Assembly: GCA_003820635.1 (NCBI GenBank)
Contig: RPOS01000107.1
Location: forward strand, 1 to 10,797
Source: Verrucomicrobiaceae bacterium
GTDB taxonomy: Bacteria > Verrucomicrobiota > Verrucomicrobiae > Verrucomicrobiales > Akkermansiaceae
DNA: 10,797 bases
Direction of reading: 5' to 3'
Part shown: piece after piece, positions 6,064-10,797 of the stretch
How positions within the stretch are numbered: the first letter of the stretch is position 1
Layout: every line of letters starts with the position of its first letter
Made by a program: the position numbers and the translations under genes
The notes under the pieces: generated by a model
Told to the model about the DNA's origin: nothing
Seen by the model: the letters and a program-made list of their open reading frames with translations, nothing else
Databases searched by the model: none

Positions 6064-7143
6064 GTGACGCCTGATCTGAAACACTCGCCGCTCGAAGCCG
6101 CCCATCAGGCGCTCGGCGCACGCCTCGTCCCCTTCGCCGGTTGGAACATGCCTGTGCAATACGCGTCCATCATCGACGAGCACCACGCCGTGCGCTCCAA
6201 GGTCGGGATTTTCGACATCTCGCACATGGGCCAGTTCCTCGTCAGCGGCCCCGGAGCCGAAGCCTGGCTCAACCGGCTGCTGACCAACAACATTTCCAAG
6301 CTCGCCCCCGGCCAGGGCCAATACACGATCCTGCTCAACGACAGCGGCGGCGTGATCGACGACCTGATCGCCTACCGCACCGGGGAATCCGAATACTTCC
6401 TCGTGGTGAACGCCTCAATGATCGAGGAGGACTTTTTCTGGATGGCGGGCCGCCAACCCGAAGACGCCACCCTGCGCAATGAGAGCGACCTGTGGGCCGG
6501 CATGGCCATCCAGGGCCCGCTCGCCGCGGAAATTTTTTCGAAAGTCTGCCCGGACGAAACCCTGCCTGCCAGAAACGGCATCGCCACCACCGCCGCCGGA
6601 GCCATCGTCTGCCGCACCGGCTACACCGGCGAGGACGGCTTCGAGTTCTTCTGCCCGGCCGCCGAGGGCATCGCCTGGTGGGAAAAATTCCTCGCCGCCG
6701 GTGCCGCGCCCTGCGGCCTCGGCGCGCGCGACACGCTGCGCTTGGAAATGGGCTACCCGCTCAACGGCAACGACCTCTCGCCCGAACGCACGCCCATCGA
6801 GGCCGGTCTCGGGTTTTTCTGCGATCTGGAAAAAGGCGACTTCATCGGCCGCGAAACCCTCGCCCGCCAGAAAGCCGAAGGCCCGCCGCTCAAACTCACC
6901 GCCCTCCAATACACCGACAAAGGCCCGCCGCCCCGCGCCCACTACCCGGTTCTTTCCGCAGACGGCCAGGTCATCGGGGAACTCGCCAGCGGCGCGCTCT
7001 CGCCATCGCTCATGACCGGCATCGGCATGGCCTATCTTCCCGCCGGGTTTTCCAAACCCGGCGCCGCCCTCCAAATCGACGTCCGCGGCAGGCTGTTCCC
7101 GGCGGCAGTCGTGAAGAAACCGTTTTACAAACCCGCCAAGTAA
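6064..7143 (+). CDS. gcvT: Aminomethyltransferase (glycine cleavage system T protein)
   Basis: GcvT takes the aminomethyl group carried by lipoylated GcvH and, with tetrahydrofolate, releases ammonia and forms methylene-tetrahydrofolate. With the GTG start at 6064 it is 359 residues, a normal family length; the open frame upstream from 6028 (TTG) has an Arg-rich start unlike the family. Recognisable pieces are FAGWNMPVQY (24-33), VGIFDISHMGQF (47-58), GGVIDDLIAYR (95-105, containing the conserved Asp pair at the folate site), the RTGYTGEDGFE motif in the middle, and LGARDTLRLEMGYPLNGND, typical of GcvT. No Shine-Dalgarno sequence is visible. Two small genes and then gcvH follow on the same strand with 15-16-base gaps, so they are probably co-transcribed. 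gcvP is not in the window. Confidence 0.95.
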   Translation: MTPDLKHSPLEAAHQALGARLVPFAGWNMPVQYASIIDEHHAVRSKVGIFDISHMGQFLVSGPGAEAWLNRLLTNNISKLAPGQGQYTILLNDSGGVIDDLIAYRTGESEYFLVVNASMIEEDFFWMAGRQPEDATLRNESDLWAGMAIQGPLAAEIFSKVCPDETLPARNGIATTAAGAIVCRTGYTGEDGFEFFCPAAEGIAWWEKFLAAGAAPCGLGARDTLRLEMGYPLNGNDLSPERTPIEAGLGFFCDLEKGDFIGRETLARQKAEGPPLKLTALQYTDKGPPPRAHYPVLSADGQVIGELASGALSPSLMTGIGMAYLPAGFSKPGAALQIDVRGRLFPAAVVKKPFYKPAK

Positions 7144-7158
7144 ACCGATCCACTGATC

Positions 7159-7332
7159 ATGGATACCCGTGGAATGCCAAACTGGAGGCGCAAGATGCTG
7201 GCGCTCCCAATCGGCGAGAAGGTCGAACTCATCGGCAGGTTCATTCTTGAAACCCGCCAACTCGAACAGGTGAAAAAATCATGCAAGCCGTCTGCGATGT
7301 CTTGGAACAACTCGCCTGCGAAGGTGCGCTGA
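7159..7332 (+). CDS. Small protein gene overlapping the nucleotidyltransferase gene
   Basis: An ATG 15 bases after the gcvT stop codon opens a 57-residue frame: MDTRGMPNWRRKMLALPIGE, then KVELIGRFILETRQLEQVKK. The first 40 residues look like a basic helical protein of the type often found just before minimal nucleotidyltransferase genes (this is from memory of such gene pairs). The last 17 residues overlap the next gene's coding region in another frame, and there the sequence looks unnatural. The junction contains six A's (7273-7278); a minus-one shift there would fuse this protein to the next one. It could be a partner or antitoxin-like subunit, or the 5' part of a fusion; both are inference. 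Confidence 0.45.
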   Translation: MDTRGMPNWRRKMLALPIGEKVELIGRFILETRQLEQVKKSCKPSAMSWNNSPAKVR

Positions 7333-7802
7333 AGCGCTACGCCATCGGCGGTGCCACCGCGGCCGGCTTCCACGGCGAACCGCTCGCAACACGGGACATT
7401 GATGTGTTCGTGTTCATCGATCCGCCGGCGGGCTCCCTTCTGGTCTCGCTCGAACCGCTTTTTTCCCGTTTGGCGGAGCTCGGATTCGACGAATTCGATG
7501 AGGAAGGACTTCTGATTCACGGTTTTCCGGTGCAATTTCTCAGCGCATCACCGGGATTGGAAACCGAGGCGGTCGAATCCGCTCTCGAACTGGAGTGGGA
7601 CGATCACCGTCTCCGCGTCATGCGCCCGGAACACCTTGCCGCCATCGCACTCACCGTCGGCCGCCCGAAAGACCGGGCCAGGCTGGTCTATCTTGCGGAA
7701 CTTCCAAACTTCGATCGCAGGCTCTTCGCTGACATTTTGTCTCGCCATGCATTGCAAGCCCGCTGGAATGAGTGGGCCACCGCACTGGGTCTCGATCCAT
7801 AG
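7281..7802 (+). CDS. Minimal nucleotidyltransferase-fold protein (AbiEii/DUF6036-like)
   Basis: The 173-residue protein contains YAIGGATAAGFHGE (20-33) followed by LATRDIDVFVF (35-45): the G-G motif and D-x-D pair of the DNA polymerase beta-like nucleotidyltransferase fold, which transfers a nucleotide to RNA or protein. The C-terminal half has MRPEHLAAIALTVGRPKDRA (114-133), a motif typical of the AbiEii and DUF6036 group, where such proteins act as toxins or abortive-infection effectors. The start ATG at 7281 is preceded by AGGTG (7268-7272) at 8-base spacing, one of the few Shine-Dalgarno-like signals in the window. It lies between gcvT and gcvH and shares no obvious function with them. 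Activity as a toxin is inference; the fold call is fairly firm. Confidence 0.8.
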   Translation: MQAVCDVLEQLACEGALKRYAIGGATAAGFHGEPLATRDIDVFVFIDPPAGSLLVSLEPLFSRLAELGFDEFDEEGLLIHGFPVQFLSASPGLETEAVESALELEWDDHRLRVMRPEHLAAIALTVGRPKDRARLVYLAELPNFDRRLFADILSRHALQARWNEWATALGLDP

Positions 7803-7818
7803 CTTCACCACCTACCCA

Positions 7819-8196
7819 ATGAACATCCCATCCGACCTCCGCTACTGCCCGTCCCATGAATGGCTGCGCCTTGAGGGCGATACCGCCACCGTGGGCATCT
7901 CCGACCACGCCCAGGAAGAACTCACCGACGTGGTGTTTGTCGAACTCCCCGCCCACGGCCGCACGGTCGATGCCGGAGATCCGACCGCCGTGGTCGAATC
8001 CGTCAAGGCCGCCAGCGACATTTACGCCCCCGTCGGCGGCGAAGTGATCGAGGTGAACCCGGAGGTCGAGGCCGACCCCTCGCTGGTGAACACCGATCCC
8101 TACGGCAAGGGCTGGATTTTCAAACTGCGCGTCAAGAACGCGGCGGACGTTTCCACGCTGATGGACGCCGCAGCCTATCAGGCGCACATTTCATAA
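7819..8196 (+). CDS. gcvH: Glycine cleavage system H protein
   Basis: GcvH is the small lipoylated shuttle that carries the aminomethyl intermediate from GcvP to GcvT and then to the lipoamide dehydrogenase. The 125-residue protein has the family's normal length. MNIPSDLRYCPSHEWLRLEG fits the canonical N-terminus, followed by GISDHAQEELTDVVFVELP, and the lipoyl site is in VESVKAASDIYAP with Lys63. The ATG at 7819 was chosen because the open frame upstream translates the nucleotidyltransferase gene in another frame. It follows that gene by 16 bases. The last 29 bases of the gene, plus one base, are duplicated exactly 860 bases downstream, beyond a toxin-antitoxin pair. Confidence 0.96.
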   Translation: MNIPSDLRYCPSHEWLRLEGDTATVGISDHAQEELTDVVFVELPAHGRTVDAGDPTAVVESVKAASDIYAPVGGEVIEVNPEVEADPSLVNTDPYGKGWIFKLRVKNAADVSTLMDAAAYQAHIS

Positions 8197-8197
8197 G
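8168..8197 (+). repeat. Direct repeat, left copy: 3' end of gcvH
   Basis: Thirty bases (from CCGCAGCC to TCATAAG) are identical to 9028-9057. The copy covers the last codons and stop of gcvH plus one base. It contains a short dyad, GCCT-ATC-AGGC (8173-8183). The identity breaks on the left (G versus A); on the right the next bases are only loosely similar. Confidence 0.95.
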
Positions 8198-8284
8198 GCA
8201 ACGAGACTCTTATCGTGCTGCCTTTGAAGTGAGATGGCTCAGTGCGGGAGTGAGGAACGGTTTCCGCTCATGAATCCAGTGGGC

Positions 8285-8312
8285 TTGTCAAATCGGGTTA
8301 TTCCGGTATCTT
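8285..8312 (+). promoter_or_regulatory. Sigma70-like promoter for the toxin-antitoxin pair
   Basis: TTGTCA (8285-8290) and TATCTT (8307-8312) are 16 bases apart, and the ATG of the first gene lies about 24 bases after the -10 box. This gives the cassette its own expression independent of the gcv operon. No operator palindrome could be identified with confidence. Confidence 0.45.
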
Positions 8313-8335
8313 TAACCTGTCATCACGTTTCAACC

Positions 8336-8590
8336 ATGCCCACTGTCACCAAATCCGCGACCCTCGATACGCTCGGCCTTCCAGCAGGCGATCATCTGGT
8401 GCGCTTCCACGTGGAGGCGGAGGTCATTTCGTTTGAAGTCGCCGCTTCCCAGCCACCTGCCGCCACAATTGAGCCCGACGGCGCGCGAAAACCTACGGGA
8501 TTCGTCAAAAAGTGGGGCGGCACGGCAGAAAAATTCGAGGATCCCGAGGATGTGTGGCTCAGGCACATCAATGACAAACATCTCCGTTAA
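8336..8590 (+). CDS. Small antitoxin-like protein upstream of a PIN toxin
   Basis: The 84-residue protein begins MPTVTKSATLDTLGLPAGDH and ends in a charged stretch (FVKKWGGTAEKFEDPEDVWL, then RHINDKHLR). Its N-terminal half looks like alternating beta strands with a DTLGLPAGD turn; the C-terminal tail, rich in Lys, Asp and Trp, is of the kind that threads into the toxin's active site in VapB-type antitoxins. The family is not recognised. The ATG at 8336 was preferred over an upstream in-frame start at 8234, because that start lies upstream of the likely promoter. The toxin gene begins 2 bases after the stop codon, as is usual for such pairs. Role as antitoxin is inferred from position and size. 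Confidence 0.75.
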   Translation: MPTVTKSATLDTLGLPAGDHLVRFHVEAEVISFEVAASQPPAATIEPDGARKPTGFVKKWGGTAEKFEDPEDVWLRHINDKHLR

Positions 8591-8592
8591 CC

Positions 8593-9021
8593 ATGCGGCT
8601 GCTGATTGATGCCAACATCATCCTCGATTGTCTGGTTCTGGAAAAAACCGGGCTGCCGCGCGCGGGAAGAACCGGAAGCGGATTCATCATCGATCTCTGC
8701 GACCGGAAGGTGCACGACGGGCTTGTCGCGTGGCACACGCTACCGATTATCAGCTACTACCACCGCCGCCAGAACACTGAGCCCGATACCGCCTCCATGA
8801 TGGACGAACTGCTGGCTACCCTGGAGGTGCCGAGGGTCGGACACGCTGATGCCGAGAAATGGCGCACATATGGTGTCCCGGACTTTGAGGATGCCTTGCA
8901 GGTCGCCGCTGCTCTCGCGGGCAATGCCGACTGCATCATCACCAGGAATGTCGCGGACTTCGCTGGAGCATCGATGGATGCCATGACACCGGAGGACTTC
9001 CTGCTGAAATTTCCTCCGTGA
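8593..9021 (+). CDS. PIN-domain ribonuclease toxin (VapC type, PIN_3-like)
   Basis: PIN-domain toxins are Mg-dependent RNases that cut tRNA or rRNA and stop translation until bound by the antitoxin. The 142-residue protein starts MRLLIDANIILDCL with the first acidic residues (D6, D12). It continues with VPDFEDALQVAAALAG (95-110; D97, E99, D100) and DCIITRNVADF (113-123; D113, N119, D122), which completes the usual acidic cluster. The spacing and the DFEDALQ motif resemble the PIN_3 branch. It is 2 bases downstream of the antitoxin-like gene and ends 6 bases before the second direct repeat. The fold and enzyme class are firm; the RNA target cannot be told. Confidence 0.88.
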   Translation: MRLLIDANIILDCLVLEKTGLPRAGRTGSGFIIDLCDRKVHDGLVAWHTLPIISYYHRRQNTEPDTASMMDELLATLEVPRVGHADAEKWRTYGVPDFEDALQVAAALAGNADCIITRNVADFAGASMDAMTPEDFLLKFPP

Positions 9022-9027
9022 GGAATA

Positions 9028-9057
9028 CCGCAGCCTATCAGGCGCACATTTCATAAG
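9028..9057 (+). repeat. Direct repeat, right copy: pseudo 3' end of gcvH
   Basis: This is identical to 8168-8197 over 30 bases. Read in the matching frame it still encodes the C-terminal residues AAYQAHIS and the stop codon of GcvH, but with no gene body in front: a stranded gene fragment. It ends 9 bases before the end of the convergent transporter gene. Confidence 0.95.
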
Positions 9058-9066
9058 AATGAGTTT

Positions 9067-10647
9067 CTAACGGCCTTCCTCCTTCACCCGGATGAAGCGC
9101 CGCAGAGTGAACAGGCCCACCGGCGCGACGGCCACCAGCAGCCCGATGATGAGCCACATCGTCGCAGGGTCGCGCGGTCCTTCCGCCGGACAGTATCTCG
9201 CGAGCAGTCCGCCGAAGGCCGCGCCGGTGACGAGTTTCCCGATCAACAGCGGCACATAGGAAAGCGAGGCGTAGGACGCCTCCTGGCCCTTAGGCGCGAT
9301 GGAGGCCGCGTATTCATAGACGCGCGGCGAGTAGAACGCCTCGCCCACGGAAAAGACGACCTGCCAGAAGAAGATCATCACATAATACGGGTGCACCGCG
9401 CCGACGATTTCCAGGTAGCCGTTGCCCACCGCCTTGCCGAGCCAGCCGTCGGCCGCGTTTTGAAACATGGAGGTCGGCAGGGCCATGAACACAAACGACG
9501 CGGCCGTGATGAAGCCGCCGAGGATGACCATCGAGTAGGACGCGTATTTACGGGTCATCATGCCCACCGCCGGAGCGAGCACGAGGATGAGGATGCCGTT
9601 GATTGCGTTGAGCCGGCCGACGCGCGCGCCCTCGCCGAGTTCGCGGATCGCGAAGGGCGGCAGCACGTAGTCCATCGCGTTGAAGACCACTTTCAGCAAG
9701 CCGATCATCAGCAGGAAAATGATCAGGCGGTGGAAGCCCTCGGATTTCACCAAGCCGGAAAAGGTCCGCAGCGTGTCGCGCCAGGCATCGGCGGCGGTGA
9801 GGCGGATTTTCTCCCAGAAACCCGCGCCCGAATACTGGTGCGCCTCCGGCACGGTGACGAGGCCGTCCCTGGTCATTTCCACACCGGGGCGCAGCAGCAG
9901 GATGAGCGGCAGCATCAACAGCTCGATGCCCATGCTCACAAACAGCAAGCTGCGGTAGGCGCTCAAACCTTCGCCGGCAACCTTTCCGACCATCGCCTCG
10001 CGCACGCCATCGAAGATGAAGTAGCCGAACATGAAGCCGAAGTTCATCAGCGCATAAAACAGCGAGAACGCCACCGAGCGTTGCTCCGGCGTGGAGTAGC
10101 GCCGCAGCGCCGCCACCAGCACCGGCGTGCACAGCGCCTCACCCACCGCCAAAGGGAACAAACCACACGCGAGCGCCAGCAGTTTATCCGTGGAGAACAC
10201 CATCACCAGCCGTGTCAACACGCACAACGACATGCCGATGAGCAAGGTCCGCCGCAGCCCGAGCGCGTCGGTGATGCTACCCGCGAGGATCGTCGTCAGC
10301 GTCATGAAGAACGACCAGCCGACGATCAGGCTCAGCGCGCCCTGTTCGGAAAACCCGAGGTCATGCGAGAGCCAGAGGACCAGCGTGACATTGAGGATCT
10401 TGTAGGCCGTGACGCTGAGAAACTTCAGCCCGAAGGTGAATCCCATCTCGCGGGGCGCGCCTCGCAGTTTCAACATCGCGAAGAAACCCACGCCGAAAAC
10501 CGAGGCGCCGATCATGGTGGCCGGCACCAGGCCGAGGTTGAGTTTCCAATCCACCACCAGCCCGACGCCCGCGCTGACCAGCAGCAGGCCGAGGGATTTC
10601 AGCATCAAGGCCAAGGGCTTGGCGGGACTCTGTGGGCTCACTTCCAT
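9067..10647 (-). CDS. Major facilitator superfamily transporter, POT-like
   Basis: The 526-residue protein has at least twelve hydrophobic segments. It carries the MFS signature loop GSITDALGLRR (123-133) between the second and third helices, and later GEAFYSPRVYEYAASIAPKG, QEASYASLSYVPLLIGK and an ARYCPAEGPRDPATMWLIIG stretch. The SVGEAFYSPRVYEY and APKGQEASYASLSY segments resemble proton-coupled peptide transporter (POT/PTR2) relatives, so a peptide or small-solute substrate is possible but not shown. The ATG at 10647 was chosen because the open frame extends only 27 more codons to a TTG at 10728, with a basic, non-hydrophobic sequence. No strong Shine-Dalgarno sequence is visible. It is convergent with the toxin-antitoxin cassette. 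Confidence 0.85.
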   Translation of the reverse strand: MEVSPQSPAKPLALMLKSLGLLLVSAGVGLVVDWKLNLGLVPATMIGASVFGVGFFAMLKLRGAPREMGFTFGLKFLSVTAYKILNVTLVLWLSHDLGFSEQGALSLIVGWSFFMTLTTILAGSITDALGLRRTLLIGMSLCVLTRLVMVFSTDKLLALACGLFPLAVGEALCTPVLVAALRRYSTPEQRSVAFSLFYALMNFGFMFGYFIFDGVREAMVGKVAGEGLSAYRSLLFVSMGIELLMLPLILLLRPGVEMTRDGLVTVPEAHQYSGAGFWEKIRLTAADAWRDTLRTFSGLVKSEGFHRLIIFLLMIGLLKVVFNAMDYVLPPFAIRELGEGARVGRLNAINGILILVLAPAVGMMTRKYASYSMVILGGFITAASFVFMALPTSMFQNAADGWLGKAVGNGYLEIVGAVHPYYVMIFFWQVVFSVGEAFYSPRVYEYAASIAPKGQEASYASLSYVPLLIGKLVTGAAFGGLLARYCPAEGPRDPATMWLIIGLLVAVAPVGLFTLRRFIRVKEEGR

Positions 10648-10797
10648 CTTGCGCTTGGTTTTCCGAGAAGATGCCTCAATCCCAGTTGAACGGTTGCATG
10701 TCAGGGAAAATCCCCGGGGAGGCCACAAGTTGCATGGCGCGGAGGATGGCGCGGCACCAGCACGACGGCAAGCTTGGGTTCAGCCCCGGGCTGCCGG
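10648..10797. other. Unresolved right edge
   Basis: Upstream of the transporter. A minus-strand frame is open from the window edge to a stop at 10676-10678 (ending MQPFNWD) and would lie 28 bases before the transporter start, as in an operon. A plus-strand frame starting at 10671 is also open to the edge. Both have high GC in third positions, so composition does not decide, and neither resembles a family I recognise. Confidence 0.3.

Larger units (their letters stand above)
8198..9057. mobile_element. Putative 860-bp toxin-antitoxin cassette inserted at the gcvH 3' end
   Basis: The segment between the two 30-bp direct repeats, counted with one repeat, is 860 bases. It contains its own promoter, an antitoxin-like gene and a PIN-domain toxin gene, and nothing else. 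Duplication of the exact gene end with the stop codon restored is what 3'-end-targeting integration leaves behind. There is no integrase or transposase inside, so any mobility would have to be provided in trans or was a one-off recombination event. Confidence 0.55.

Noticed and set aside
5966..6112. CCATCAGGCGC repeated at 5966-5976 and 6102-6112, sharing ATCAGGCGC with the gcvH-end repeat
   Set aside because: Short GC-rich matches; one lies inside gcvT coding sequence. Too weak to argue for attachment sites.
7129..7260. AAACCCGCCAA at the gcvT end (7129-7139) and inside the small gene (7250-7260), considered as an insertion duplication
   Set aside because: Eleven bases 121 bp apart with no extension, and the second copy is not at a boundary of the inserted genes.
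5453..8291. 14-base match between the region upstream of the rhomboid-like gene (5453-5466, minus orientation) and the region before the antitoxin promoter (8278-8291)
   Set aside because: A match of this length is expected about once by chance in a window this size when both strands are counted; it does not extend.
9391..10689. 432-codon plus-strand open frame opposite the transporter
   Set aside because: It is His-, Gln- and Arg-rich with no hydrophobic or domain pattern; the opposite strand encodes a clear membrane transporter.

Overview
The window looks like a chromosomal segment of a GC-rich Gram-negative bacterium, most likely a member of the Verrucomicrobiota (Luteolibacter/Haloferula-like). 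That placement is an inference from protein style, the near absence of Shine-Dalgarno sequences, and repeat style; no database was searched. No rRNA, tRNA or CRISPR array was seen.

Layout. Left part (1-1765): the start of a secreted protein leaving the left edge (minus strand), then a secreted protein with a probable RlpA-like double-psi beta-barrel (629-1423, minus) with its own sigma70-like promoter, then an AT-rich spacer. Housekeeping part (1766-5442): mutL (minus) and ftsY (plus) are divergent, and the gap between them is filled by a long imperfect palindrome built from CAAGAC-type heptads. ftsY converges on a rhomboid-like membrane protein gene (4639-5442, minus), and the gap between those two is filled almost exactly by a 162-bp element with perfect 29-bp inverted ends, each end being itself a small hairpin (REPIN-like). 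Spacer 5443-6063: about four copies of an 85-bp tandem repeat with a conserved hairpin, then a GC-rich leader with competing hairpins in front of gcvT.

Glycine-cleavage part (6064-9057): gcvT and gcvH (aminomethyltransferase and lipoyl carrier protein of the glycine cleavage system) lie on the plus strand, but two small accessory modules sit in and after this operon. Between gcvT and gcvH is a small protein gene overlapping a minimal nucleotidyltransferase (AbiEii/DUF6036-like in style). Directly after gcvH is a promoter-equipped pair, an unrecognised small antitoxin-like protein followed by a PIN-domain toxin (VapC type). This second module is bracketed by an exact 30-bp direct repeat made of the last 29 bases of gcvH, including its stop codon, plus one base. 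That is the signature of a cassette that entered at the 3' end of gcvH and left the gene intact. It is the most interesting observation in the window.

Right part (9067-10797): a 12-or-more-helix MFS/POT-like transporter on the minus strand, and an unresolved right edge.
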